From Diplonema papillatum (lineage: Eukaryota > Euglenozoa > Diplonemea > Diplonemida > Diplonemidae), in assembly GCA_030068145.1 (NCBI GenBank), contig JAPJBO010000192.1:1-64000 (forward strand): DNA of 64,000 nt, written 5' to 3'. Below are positions 8,316 through 18,561 of the stretch, in pieces (the first letter of the stretch is position 1; the number at the start of each line of letters is the position of its first letter). The notes beneath the pieces are model-generated. The model ran no database searches. It was not told the origin of the DNA and saw only the letters and a program-made list of their open reading frames with translations. A program made the translations under genes and the position numbers.

Positions 8316-10054
8316 GGGCTAATTCCCATTATAGAACTGTTTTTAACTTTTTGCCCATTATAGAACAGTCGCTAACTTTGTGCCCATTATAGAACTGTTT
8401 TTAACTTTTTGCCCATTCTCGATAACTGTGTGCCCATTATAGAACATTCCGCTAACTTTTTGCCCATTATAGAACATTGCTAAATCGTCACTTCTAGGAC
8501 TCGATACCCCAACCTCCAGGCTGCCAAAATCTTGGGTCTAAGTTTTGGTTCCCAACTCGGGTCCAGGTTTGGTCCAAGTTTTGGGTCAGGTTTTGGGCTC
8601 AAGTTTCGGTCCACGCGGGCCCGGTCTGAAGTCTGGGCCTAATTACTGGTAGCGCCAGGCCAGTAACCTGGTAACCAGACTGGTCCTGGACCTGGATTAT
8701 GTCATCATGCCACGGAAAAGCCTCGAACAGACCGGGCGGTCGGCTCAGAGTCAGACTGCTGTCAGGCTGCGTGCAGTCTGGTAGTGTTAGTCTGGCCTCT
8801 GGCAGCTGACGCTTGAAGTTGAACTGGTTGCCGTCTATTGATGACCAACCCAAGTTTGGGGGACCCAAGTTTGGGACCCAAGTTTGGAACCCAAGTTTGG
8901 GAACCCAAGTTTGGAACCCAAGTTTGGAACCCAAGTTTGGGACCCAAGTTTGGGACCCAAGTTTGGGACCCAAGTTTGGAACCCAAGTTTGGAACCCAAG
9001 TTTGGGAACCCAAGTTTGGAACCCAAGTTCGGGACCCAAGTTTGGGAACCCAAGTTTGGGACCCAAGTTTGGGACCCAAGTTTGGGACCCAAGTTTGGGA
9101 CCCAAGTTTGGGACCCAAGTTTGGGACCCAAGTTTGGGACCCAAGTTTGGGACCCAAGTTTGGGACCCAAGTTTGGGACCCAAGTTTGGGACCCAAGTTT
9201 GGGACCCAAGTTTGGGACCCAAGTTTGGGACCCAAGTTTGGGACCCAAGTTTGGGTCCCAAGTCTGGAACCCAAGTTTTGGGCACAACCTCAGGAAACCG
9301 TACTGTTTTGGTATTTCACCCCATTCTTGAATGGATTTCATAGGCTCGTCACTTCCTGCTGCCGTTGTCAACAGCGTTGATGCCCAGTTGCAGAACCGAC
9401 TCCTCCGCGTTGGTTGCAAGCATCTTCCTGCGAAAAACAGCTGATTCGAAGACTTGGCAACTCCTTCAGCCGACTTTCACCCAGCTTTTCTCGGACCCAA
9501 AACTTGGAGTCCAAGTTGGACCCAAAGTCGCGGCCAAGATTTGGACTAAATCCAACCATTGGACCCAAGTTTGGGAACAATGCTGGTCGCGACGGTCGAG
9601 ACGTGAAAGCAAACATCACGTACGAAGAGTAATAAACCCGTGTGCAGGTCTCTTCTGCCACGCCGGCGATGCAGAGTACCGCCTGCGTGCTAACACAAAC
9701 TTGAACTTACTCTTGCCACGAGTCTTGGCAAACTTGGGTCCAAAGTTGGGAAAAGTAGGCACAAACTCAGGAAACCGTACTGTTCAAGTTTTGGACCAGA
9801 TTTAGACCAAAACCCGTCGTGAAGGTTGTGGTATCGAGTCCCCGAAGTGACGATTTTTAGCGAATGTTCTATAATGGGCAAAAAGTTAGCGAATGTTCTA
9901 TAATGGGCACAAAGTTATCGAGAATGGGCAAAAAGTTAAAAATAGTTCTATAATGGGCACAAAGTTAAGAACAGTTCTATAATGGGCAAAAAGTTAAGAA
10001 TAGTTCTATAATGGGCACAAAGTTAAGAAAATGTGCTATAATGGGAATTAGCCC
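8316..10054. mobile_element. TIR element family A (non-autonomous), intact copy with 9-bp TSD
   Basis: The element starts GGGCTAATTCCC and ends with the exact complement. It is bracketed by a perfect 9-bp duplication GCTCCCGGA (8307-8315 and 10055-10063). Subterminal arrays of ~28-bp units (CCCATTATAGAAC plus a TTTTTAACTTTTTG-like spacer) lie at both ends, with the right array inverted. Inside the right array is GTCACTTC-like sequence with an antisense tRNA T-arm-like segment. The middle holds a 13-bp minisatellite. No transposase is encoded. 9-bp TSDs and long subterminal structure resemble Mutator-like (MULE) elements. Confidence 0.85.
8853..9290. repeat. 13-bp minisatellite (GGGACCCAAGTTT)n
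   Basis: About 33 tandem copies of a 13-bp unit with occasional GGAACCC variants. Because 13 is not a multiple of 3 and the unit contains no stop in any phase, all six frames stay open, giving long artefactual ORFs (PKFGTQVWDPSLG or its minus-strand equivalent). The same array is at 34747-35225 and a short one at 31395-31560. Confidence 0.9.
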
Positions 10055-10105
10055 GCTCCCGGAAGCAAGCCCTAGCTCCGATACTAGAACGGGCAAAAAG
10101 TACCG

Positions 10106-11243
10106 CGAGGCTTGCCTCCCGTCCCTGGTGACCCCCTACGTGCTGCCGCACGCCATGCTTCTGGACGAGGACGACACTTTCCTAGCGTCCCTCGAAGACC
10201 CGCGCCTTGCACCCTTCGAATCCGTTCTGGAGAAGATCCAGAACGTTCTGCAGGCACGGGATAACTACGGGGGACGTGGACAGAAAGTGTGGTCCGCGAC
10301 AGTTCATGACGAGCGACGCCAGGCCCTCCTTATCTCGATGACTGAGGAGCTGGGCAGGTCAGGCCGGCTTCAAGGGTCGGCGCTGGCTCTGAAGCAGGTC
10401 CAAGTCCGGGCGCGGATCCAAAGCTGCTCCGCCCAACATGCGTCCGCTTGGCTTTATGGCAACGCGGAGGCGGACCCCAGGCTGTGGCTTTCTCCCGCGG
10501 AGCTCGCAGTGGCCATCCGGCTTCGGCTGGGGCTGCCCATCGCCCCCATGCCGAGCATCTGTCGCCTCTGCGGGACAGGCTCGGCAGACGTCGACGGAGT
10601 GCATGCGCGAAGTTGCTTCTCCGGCGGGCGCCGGACGAGAATGCACAACGCACTCCGCGATGTCATCGCTGACTTCGCCCGCCGTGGCTTGCTGGCCCCG
10701 GCGGTCGAGCGCCCCGTGTTTTCGAACACGGAGCGGAAGCGCCCGGACATCAGCTATGTCCGGGACGGCACCACCGTTGTGCTGGACGTCGCCGTCACCT
10801 TCCCCCTGCAGCCTTCGAACCCCCAGTACGCTAAGCGGGCGGCGGAGAAGCCAGGGGGGGCGGCGACAGCCTACGCAACAGCTGTTAAAGAAGGTAAGTA
10901 CCGCGGCATAATAGACAACGAGCCAAACCCTCGGGAATGGCTCGCTGTCCCGCTAGTCGTGGACACCTTCGGAGCGTGGTGTCCTGGAGCACTCACGGAG
11001 TTGCGGCAAATAGCTCGCAAAAGCGCCCTCCGTGAAGACCGGACCGCTTCGGCCGCCTGCCAGGACTTCTTCCACCAATTGAGCTTTCAAGTAGCCCAGG
11101 GGGTGGCAAGAATAGTCATTTCATCTGGCGGGGCGCGACCGGACGAAGCGGTCCACCCTGGTGCAGGGGGTAGTGTCACTGCATCGCGGGTTTTTTTACC
11201 TGGTCGGACCTGCTTGCTAGCAGGCCAGCCCAGGTCGCAGTGA
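10106..11243 (+). pseudogene. RLE retrotransposon polyprotein, C-terminal part
   Basis: Residues matching the last ~375 codons of the copy-1 ORF: the post-RT region, the CRLCG zinc knuckle and the complete endonuclease core (RPD, DVAVT, Lys). The frame is open, and continues upstream into element-A sequence only by chance (to 10011). It is a fragment because the RT and N-terminal fingers are missing. Confidence 0.85.
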
Positions 11244-11366
11244 GACTGGCGTTCACTGTGTGCTGAAGAAGCATTTTTTTGGGCTCCCGCTCCGGAAGCA
11301 ACCGGATACCGGCAGCCCCGCTGTACTAACATGTCGAGTACAGTGTCCCGCGCTCCAAAAAAAAAA
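10106..11366 (+). mobile_element. RLE-type retrotransposon, 5'-truncated copy 3
   Basis: Starts at the equivalent of base 5831 of copy 1 and continues through the shared 3' UTR to an A10 tail (11357-11366). I noticed only two substitutions in ~1.25 kb (for example gacgcaag to gacgccag), so it is very young. The tail abuts a T11 run (11367-11377), the poly(A) end of an oppositely oriented I-like element. Confidence 0.9.
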
Positions 11367-12389
11367 TTTTTTTTTTTCAATTCCGGACCAACTTGGCTAC
11401 TGAAGCAACGAACGAACGGAGTCTCAGCTGGAAAGCTGGCGACCAGGTGGGAAACCAATCTAGACGAGTGAACGATAAATTGGAGGCTGGCCTGACTGAA
11501 GGGTAATTCCTTCTAGCAGTACTGGTGTACTGTGGGAGGTAGCAACGGGTGGGGGGTGGGATGTCCTCTGTACATCTAGTCTATGGTTGGGGCTTCACAA
11601 TTGCGGGTGTGTCATTTACTCTCTTTTGTGTACTGACGTTAGGCGGCCTTCATCTTATGTCTTTTGTAATCTTGTTGCTTGTTCAGCAAGGTCTTTACAG
11701 GGGGGCGGTGCTACACATTCTATTCTCGTCGTGGGGTAATTGTTAGGGTAGGTAGTCACAGGTGTGGCTCGTTCTGGCCGTATCTAGGGCAGGTGTGTTC
11801 GTTTATCTACTCTTCTGCCGGGAACTCTTTCAGATCTCCGGTCTGTTGGAGAAATCTAACGAGGTTCGCACAGTTACCGGGGAGGAAAACATCACTCAAT
11901 CTCTTGGGGGCTGGGTTGCAAAGGTGTGCCGATCGGGACGGGGCGATTACTGGGCAAGACATGAGGATGTGGTACAGTACGTTATTTTTGACGGGTGCAC
12001 CACAGTGCCAGCATTCGGACTTCAGCAAGTGTTCTTTTTTGTTGGCGTCTGTACAGAGAAAAGGCTTACTGAGCGGGGAGTGGCCCGTACGTAGCTGGAG
12101 AACAGCTACTTCTGCCATACGCGAGAGTGTTGTGGGTAGTTTGGCTGGCAGAGATGCCGCTGTCGCTACAAAGTAGTAATTCTGCTCTCGATTGGAGATG
12201 TAGCGTTGTTTGACGAACTCGTTGATACGAGCTCGGGAGGATTGGAAATCTAGGGGGGTTCTAGGAACTGGGTGTGAAGCTGGAGTCACGATCTTGGTCA
12301 TGTGCTTAGCGACCGTGTCGGCGTACTCGTTGCCCTCTACTCCACAGTGTCCTGGGACGTATTGGACGTCTATTTTGGCCTTTGTTTGC
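11367..12389 (-). mobile_element. Old I-like non-LTR element, 5'-truncated
   Basis: Minus strand. Poly(A) end (T11 at 11367-11377), 3' UTR, and a coding remnant ending at 11807. It is clearly diverged from the three copies to its right, so it is an older insertion or a sister family. Its 5' side is cut where the tail of the next element begins (12390). Confidence 0.8.
11807..12389 (-). pseudogene. I-like ORF2 remnant: end of RNase H and C-terminal CCHC region
   Basis: The open minus frame starts at the truncation point and reads through VPGHCGVEGNEYAD, the last RNase H motif. It continues into LRTGHSPLSK and a CWHC...H...C zinc-knuckle-like motif, matching the C-terminus of the neighbouring ORF2 proteins at lower identity. 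RT and endonuclease are absent. Confidence 0.8.
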
Positions 12390-12632
12390 TTTTTTTTTTT
12401 TTTTCGGGACTAACTCCCCAGCAGCATGACGATTTAACGAGACGTGGCTGGAAAGCCAGCGGTCAGTTGGGAAACTGGGGCAAGCGAAGTATCGAATACA
12501 CCAGAAGCTGACCTGGACATGGGGGCAATTCCCCTGAGAACGTTAGCAAAAACAGTGCGGAAGTCAATGGAGTTTCTAGTTTCACACTATCGTTGAAGAT
12601 GGCGGTGGGTCATTTACATGAGTTGTTGGTTT

Positions 12633-15600
12633 TTACAACTGGTCAGGTTGCTTCAATTTCAACTGGAGAATGGGGAACACAGGTAAGTCCCGCGACATCT
12701 GTAGGAAGAGTAGGAGTCCTATACAATTCTTAGCTGTGAACACATGGGGCAGGAGCGTGGGGTAGGGGAATCTAAGGCAGTCACGTCTGAAGTTGTCTAT
12801 CGACGGACAGTGGAGAACAATGTGTTCAAGCATGGGTTTACTCGTGTTTTGGTGACAATGCCAACATAGACCTTGGAGAAGGTCATAGCATCTATCGTCG
12901 TTCCGAAGGAAGTGCTTGTTCAAGGGTGTATGGCCAGTGCGCAAAGCAAAAAGTTGTAGTTCAGCTTGCCTGGACAGTACCGTTGGCAGTTTTGTGGGCA
13001 GGAGTCCTCGTGTTGCTGCAAAGTGCAAATTTCTAGGACGAGCGCTAAGCCAGTTGCTGGATAGCATTTCGGAGATTCGCGCTTTGGCAGACTGCAGGTC
13101 AAGGCGCGTGGAGGTGTCACTCGTTTTGGAGCGAGCTCTACTAGCAATTGCATCTGCTTGTTCATTTCCCCAAATACCACAGTGAGCAGGCACATGCTTC
13201 AGGGTGATGTTTTCTGCTACGGTATCACGTAAGATCAGGTGGATGGAACTTGCAATCACATCGTTTTGTCTTAAGCCTTTTTCGAGAGTTCTTAGTACCG
13301 ATTGGCAGTCTGAAAGAAGGAGTGCCCTCGATCCAAGCATAATGGGCAAAAAGTATTGAATCGCATGAACACCAATGAAGACTGCAATTAGCTCAGCACG
13401 GAATATCGTCGCAAATCGGCCACCACTCGTCATCAGGTGCAAGGAGCTGGTGGATACGCGTTTCACATATATCCGTAGTCCCATCAGGCGTCGCGGAAAG
13501 TTGCGCAGGACTTCGTCAGTGATTGCATTGCGCGTGACGATGAGGCAGCCAGAGCCAGTGTTCGGTTCACGTGGCGCTTTCGACGCGTCTGTGTAGACTG
13601 TGACGTCTCGATCAGGCAGCGACTCAAGGGAGAGCTCGAACGACTTCCGTTTTTGGGCAGCACTGGATGATTTCGAAACACCTGGACACGTAGTGATGAT
13701 GTGGATTGAGTCTGGGACATCAATGGAAGGACACGAGGTCTGAGGTAAGCAATACTGGGGACGGACATCCAGTAGACCCGTCGGTACTAGTTCCTCTCGA
13801 GCTGCATGGGACCATGTTGTCGGAGATGGGAGATGTTGGAGACAAATGGCATGGCCACGTGTACGCGGAAGGCGTCGTATTCGTTCATACAACGTGCACA
13901 AAAGTTTCGAGCGGTAAATCTCCAGTGGGACAACGTCAGCTTCGAGGCAGAGAGAGTGCGTTGTTGTTGAGGTTGGGAGCCCTGTGATGATGCGAAGGGC
14001 ACGGTGGTGATCCATTTTCATCAAGTGAAAATCACGATTCAGCAAGCACGGACCATACACGCCAATACCATACAGGAAGACGGGGAGAACGTACGCAAGG
14101 TAGAGGGATCTAAGCGACCTCGATTGTGCTGAGGTAATAGCGTTCGCGATGCGCTTCATGTTGAACAGTCTCGCGTTAAAGCGTAACCGGATGTTTGAGA
14201 CATGATCCGTGAACGTCAGACTCGAGTCAAAGACAACCCCTAGGAAGCGCGCAGATCTAACATTCGAGAGCAGCGGGGCAGACGTAAGGAGGACGCTTTG
14301 GAAGGCATAGAGCGGATCACGAATAGTTGAAAGACTTGTAACATCTAAACCATTACACTGGAGGATTTGGTGGCCATCAATAGACGAGAGGTGGGGGTCA
14401 TTGAATTTTTTTGCCTTGGCCGAGAGGCGAAACGTGCAAGTCGCAGCGTCAATGAGATCAGAAGGATGCAGGCCGAGATCACTAAAGACCTGAAGCGAGA
14501 GTCGGGAGTTGGCAGCGGTTGATGGGAAGTGTACAGCAATGGTCGTAATGGGATCAGACGGAAGTACCGGGTAGTAGATGAGATGAGTCTTGCTCACCGA
14601 CATGTTCATCTGAAACTCCTGAGCCCACTCATCTACAGCAGCGGTGACTTTTTGGGCAAGTGTCTGCAATTCTTCATCGGTAAAGGCGCTGCAGACTATC
14701 GCCAGGTCATCAGCAAAGAGCGTGAAAACCAGTCCAGGGAAGAGGGCTTCGAGTCTCTCAGCCAACGGGTCAATGTAACAGAGGAAGAGGGTTGGAGCAA
14801 GCACAGTCCCCTGGGGAACACCTTTCACGATGCTAAAGAATTTCCCTAGAACCCCATTCACCTTAGCAGCCGCGCGGCGACCATGCAGAAAATGCAAAAT
14901 CCAACGTTTCAAACGTCCCGAAATGGACTTCGCGCCAAGCTGGTTTCCCAGTATGGTTTTGTCAACCTTGTCGAAAGCCTTCGAGATATCCAGGAGTAGA
15001 AGCGCAGACTTCTTACCTGCATCGCGAGCTTGGGCCAAGGCGTGTTGCACGGTTCCTATTTGCTCTTCTGCGGAGCGCCCCTTCTGGAATCCTGCTTGCG
15101 ACGGGTGGATTGGACTGTTAAGCAGCGCCCGGTTGAGTCGAACCAGTACCATCCTCTCTGCCAGTTTCGCAACGCAGCTCGTCAAAGCGATAGGGCGATA
15201 GGAGTCAACATTCTCCGGTGTCTTGCCAGGCTTAATCTGCATCAGAATGTGCGCCTCTTTCCAATTGGGAGGCACAACTCCCTTTGACCACGTGAGGTTT
15301 ATCAGTCGCAACAAAACTTGTTTCGAGCGATCGCCAAGATGAATGAGCATCAGATTATTGACCCCATCAGGGCCAAGGCTGGTCGAAGGTTTGAGTTCAT
15401 CAATAGCCGCGTTAAGCTCCGACGGTAGGAATGAGAAGTCGAGTTGGTGAGTCGAGGAGTCAATCGGTAAGGAGTTCGTTTGCCCTGAACATGTAGCTGC
15501 TAAGTGGCTGCCCATTTCTGATGCCTTTGCTCTGTCGTCATACTCAAATTGACCATTAATAAGGAGTGGCGGGATGACTGGGTCATTCTCCACATCATCG

Positions 15601-16946
15601 GCGGATTGCATTAACCTGTGAAAGTCAGACATGGTGGAGGTTCGGGAAAGCGAGGCTGCCGTCCTGTTGATGTGATCAGACTTGGCTTGGTTGATGAGGC
15701 GATTTATCTTCTGCTGTGCGGCCTTAAGCTGGATTTTAACGTCATCAGGCGGTCTGTTACGATCAGCAAGGTCTGCGCGTAGACGATCCCTTTCTTCAAT
15801 CGCAGTACGCACTTCGTCGGTGAACCAGGCATGGCCACGTCTGGATGTCGAAGTCGGTATATGGCGATCCCTAGCAGCACGTAAGGACGCCGAGAAGCGT
15901 TTGGATATTTGTGCAATGTCATTGACCGGGAGGCCTTCCAGCATTAGATCAGCAGATGAGCCAAAAGCTTTCCAATCTGCCTTGTTCCACCTGAACGGCT
16001 TCAGTTTCACTGTAGGACGGGTGAGGTTGGAGGGAATGTTGAGAATCATTGGTGCGTGATCGGAACCTCCATTTACGTCGAGCGTCTTCCATGTGAAATC
16101 TAGGCCGTGCGGTGAAAGAACCAAGTCAGGTGAGGTCGTCGAGTGTGGTCGAGTTGATACAGCAGGATTGTTGCAAACAGTCAGGTCGGAGCAAAGGATC
16201 CAGTTCGCGAGAGACGAGCTCCGCGTGTTTGGAAGTGATTGTGCCTCCCAGAGCGGGTGGTGCAAGTTGAAATCACCAGCAATAACAGCATTTCTGCACG
16301 GGAGATACTGAGGATCAAAATGATCTGCACGCGAGTCATGTCTAGAATAGGGCGGAATAGGTGGCTTGTATATGTTGACAATTAAGAGTCTTCGGTCGTC
16401 AGGTAGAGCGAGTTCAACATCAAGTCGTTCCGTCGCATCGTCGGCGCAGGGAGAGGTGTAGTCAAGACGCCGGTACGCGATAGTGTTCCGGACAAGGGTG
16501 ATAAGCCCTCCACTTACTTTACGACTGCTGGAGCCCGGGTTACGTTCAATTGTTCTGGCTTGCTGCTCTACATTGAAACCAAGTACGGTCAATGTAACGT
16601 CAGAGGGGAGATTGGATTCCTGTATAAGCACAACATCAATGCCATGTTTGGCAATCAGACCCAGAATAAAATCACGTCTCCGGACCCAGCTGTTGCAATT
16701 GAAAATCAAAAAGCGAAGTCCGAGGTAGCAAGTTGTTGTCACCGGGCCAGGGTGGGGGTGAATATCACCACATCTCAATAGAAGCAGGCCGTGTGTGTTA
16801 GTCCTCGGGGAGCAAGAGGTACAGTTCCTGGAACTCCAGAAGGGGATACGTGGGCAGTTGTGGGTGGAGTCGGGATCAAATTTTGTTTGGGAAGATCGGT
16901 TATGAAGAGAGGCAGGAGATGGTTTAGATTCTAAGTTTTGTTGCAA
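12633..16946 (-). CDS. ORF2 copy A: 2A-like, AP endonuclease, RT, RNase H
   Basis: 1437 codons counted from a TTG at 16946; there is no ATG near the start. The frame is the same as ORF1's, separated only by the TGA at 16955-16953. Domains: 2A-like GDIHPHPGP (60-68); AP endonuclease (about 76-310, with E110, GDFN 224-227, SDH 305-307); RT with YRPIALTS (~583), LLDISKAFD (D653), GVPQGT (~711) and FADD (754-757); RNase H with catalytic D1120, E1185, D1213, D1265 (VYTDAS, RAEL, LLSD, HCGIWGNEQAD). A CWHCH...H...C motif lies near the C-terminus. RNase H plus AP endonuclease places it in the I/Ingi-type superfamily. Possibly still functional. Confidence 0.9.
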   Translation of the reverse strand: MQQNLESKPSPASLHNRSSQTKFDPDSTHNCPRIPFWSSRNCTSCSPRTNTHGLLLLRCGDIHPHPGPVTTTCYLGLRFLIFNCNSWVRRRDFILGLIAKHGIDVVLIQESNLPSDVTLTVLGFNVEQQARTIERNPGSSSRKVSGGLITLVRNTIAYRRLDYTSPCADDATERLDVELALPDDRRLLIVNIYKPPIPPYSRHDSRADHFDPQYLPCRNAVIAGDFNLHHPLWEAQSLPNTRSSSLANWILCSDLTVCNNPAVSTRPHSTTSPDLVLSPHGLDFTWKTLDVNGGSDHAPMILNIPSNLTRPTVKLKPFRWNKADWKAFGSSADLMLEGLPVNDIAQISKRFSASLRAARDRHIPTSTSRRGHAWFTDEVRTAIEERDRLRADLADRNRPPDDVKIQLKAAQQKINRLINQAKSDHINRTAASLSRTSTMSDFHRLMQSADDVENDPVIPPLLINGQFEYDDRAKASEMGSHLAATCSGQTNSLPIDSSTHQLDFSFLPSELNAAIDELKPSTSLGPDGVNNLMLIHLGDRSKQVLLRLINLTWSKGVVPPNWKEAHILMQIKPGKTPENVDSYRPIALTSCVAKLAERMVLVRLNRALLNSPIHPSQAGFQKGRSAEEQIGTVQHALAQARDAGKKSALLLLDISKAFDKVDKTILGNQLGAKSISGRLKRWILHFLHGRRAAAKVNGVLGKFFSIVKGVPQGTVLAPTLFLCYIDPLAERLEALFPGLVFTLFADDLAIVCSAFTDEELQTLAQKVTAAVDEWAQEFQMNMSVSKTHLIYYPVLPSDPITTIAVHFPSTAANSRLSLQVFSDLGLHPSDLIDAATCTFRLSAKAKKFNDPHLSSIDGHQILQCNGLDVTSLSTIRDPLYAFQSVLLTSAPLLSNVRSARFLGVVFDSSLTFTDHVSNIRLRFNARLFNMKRIANAITSAQSRSLRSLYLAYVLPVFLYGIGVYGPCLLNRDFHLMKMDHHRALRIITGLPTSTTTHSLCLEADVVPLEIYRSKLLCTLYERIRRLPRTRGHAICLQHLPSPTTWSHAAREELVPTGLLDVRPQYCLPQTSCPSIDVPDSIHIITTCPGVSKSSSAAQKRKSFELSLESLPDRDVTVYTDASKAPREPNTGSGCLIVTRNAITDEVLRNFPRRLMGLRIYVKRVSTSSLHLMTSGGRFATIFRAELIAVFIGVHAIQYFLPIMLGSRALLLSDCQSVLRTLEKGLRQNDVIASSIHLILRDTVAENITLKHVPAHCGIWGNEQADAIASRARSKTSDTSTRLDLQSAKARISEMLSSNWLSARPRNLHFAATRGLLPTKLPTVLSRQAELQLFALRTGHTPLNKHFLRNDDRCYDLLQGLCWHCHQNTSKPMLEHIVLHCPSIDNFRRDCLRFPYPTLLPHVFTAKNCIGLLLFLQMSRDLPVFPILQLKLKQPDQL

Positions 16947-16952
16947 GCTGGG

Positions 16953-18152
16953 TCACTTGGCGGAGTTGTTGTGAAGCTTCGGGCCTTTCTTCGCAGCAGC
17001 CAAGGACTTAGTCTCGGATTCCGGAGAAGTCGAATCTCTGCTTCTTTTCGGACCAGACTTGGCGCTCTGAATTTGGGCCCTCGGTGAGTCGGTGTTGACC
17101 ACGGCGGTGTTAATTTTCTTCGTTCTTATCTCAGCCTGGAGGTCGGTGAACATCGAACGCATCTCAGACTGGCTGCCGTCGACAACGCTTTTCAGTGTTA
17201 AGGCCATACTGGCCGAGAGTGACTCGACAGCAGAGACAAGGTCACCCTTGATTTCGACACGCAGCTCATCCATCTTCCTCGAACTCTCCCTTTCCAGGGC
17301 GGTGATAGAGCGTTGTTGATGATTTAATGCTCTCTCGAGGTCTTCCTTCGTAACATACTTCGAGGGGCTGAGGGTCGTAGAGGAGGGCGAGACTGCAGCG
17401 GTGGGCTTGGAAGCCACAAGTGCGGCTGCGTACGTTTTGGTGTTGGTGTGGTTTGGCCGGTCGGAGGAGGACAAACTCAGCTTCACGCCATCGACCTCGA
17501 TTGTAGTGGCAGTCTGCGGGGCCAGGCTCTTGACATGCCAGAATTGCCCAGCATCATCATTTCCCGGTCGGATAGGCGTCGTTTCCCAGCCAGCTTTACC
17601 CAATGCCTTCGTCAGTTGACACTTATTTACGTTCTCCGGTGCCCCTCGGATCTTGTAATAGAGGGTCGTGTCCGGCGTCCCTTCAAGTACCGCCGCCACC
17701 CTCTCTTGCTCGGCTGCCTCAACGCGCAGCCCAAGACCAAGTTTCGTCACAACAAGTCCACAATGATGGACACCACTCGCTTCGACCTTCTTCCACACTT
17801 CAGCGGCGTTTTCCCGTTTATCGTCCCCGTTCAACCACACCATCGCAAATTTGCGGCGCTGGTCAAAGGTGCTTCTGTTCATTAACTGGTTGGAGAACAG
17901 AGCTTCCCTGCCAGAAGCGCGCAGCAAGCCTTCGATGACCGGAACCCGGTCGAAGTAAAGGGCATAAAACACCCTGGAGCCAGGCTCGCCTTTCACCTTC
18001 GGCTGAACGACGCGTCCTTCCGATCCGAGTATGCACGATAGACGCTTTTCGATTTCCTTGGCAACGGACCCATGTTGGATTGGGCCAGAGACTGACTCAT
18101 GCAGTTGGAGGACAATTCCAGCTTCTTTGTCTGCAGTCCACACATTGGACAT
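16953..18152 (-). CDS. ORF1 copy A: putative nucleic-acid-binding chaperone
   Basis: 399 codons from the ATG at 18152 (an upstream in-frame TTG at 18176 is less likely). No known domain is recognised in the N-terminal ~230 residues. A predicted coiled-coil stretch lies around TKEDLERALNHQQ to the AEIRTKK region, followed by a basic, NLS-like tail (GPKRSRD, AAKKGPK). Position 5' of ORF2 and the coiled coil plus basic tail fit a non-LTR ORF1. It ends with TGA followed by C, and ORF2 continues in the same frame. Confidence 0.75.
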   Translation of the reverse strand: MSNVWTADKEAGIVLQLHESVSGPIQHGSVAKEIEKRLSCILGSEGRVVQPKVKGEPGSRVFYALYFDRVPVIEGLLRASGREALFSNQLMNRSTFDQRRKFAMVWLNGDDKRENAAEVWKKVEASGVHHCGLVVTKLGLGLRVEAAEQERVAAVLEGTPDTTLYYKIRGAPENVNKCQLTKALGKAGWETTPIRPGNDDAGQFWHVKSLAPQTATTIEVDGVKLSLSSSDRPNHTNTKTYAAALVASKPTAAVSPSSTTLSPSKYVTKEDLERALNHQQRSITALERESSRKMDELRVEIKGDLVSAVESLSASMALTLKSVVDGSQSEMRSMFTDLQAEIRTKKINTAVVNTDSPRAQIQSAKSGPKRSRDSTSPESETKSLAAAKKGPKLHNNSAK

Positions 18153-18561
18153 TTTACCGATCGGAGTTCGTGACAACTGTCTTTGTTACTAACGTTTTTT
18201 CTTGGGCACGAAATCGTTCTCTACCGTTGGCCTAATAGATTACGTACTGTATTGGACACGGTGTGAGACAACCAATAAAGTACAGAAACTGTAGCTTTTA
18301 AATCGTTGGCTTTTTTTTTTTTTTTTTCGGGACTGACTTCCCAGCGGAGTGACGATTTAACGAGACATGGCTGGAAAGCCAGCGGTCAGTTGGGAGACTG
18401 GGCAAGCGAATGAACGAATACACCAGAAGCTGACCTGGACTTGGGGGCAATTCCCCTAGGGACGTTAGTGAAACTTCGAGCGGAAGGCAATTGAGGTTAT
18501 CTAGTTCTCACTATCGTTTAAGATAGCGGGTGAGTCATTTACAGGAGGATCTTGTTTTGTT

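Larger units (their letters stand above)
12390..18309 (-). mobile_element. I/Ingi-like non-LTR retrotransposon, copy A
   Basis: Minus strand, 5' end at CCAACGATTTAAAAGC (18309) and 3' end with poly(A) (T15 at 12390-12404). It contains ORF1 and ORF2. It differs from copies B and C at many sites while all three share the same ends. It lies head-to-tail with copy B, whose poly(A) (18311-18327) touches its 5' end. 12405-12632 is 3' UTR with the conserved GCTGGAAAGCCAGCGGTCAG block. Confidence 0.9.

Noticed and set aside
8599-9343. Repeat proteins PKFGTQVWDPSLG / GPKLGSQTWVPNL on both strands
   Set aside because: Open only because a stop-free 13-bp unit repeats; all six frames are open and there is no start context or composition constraint.
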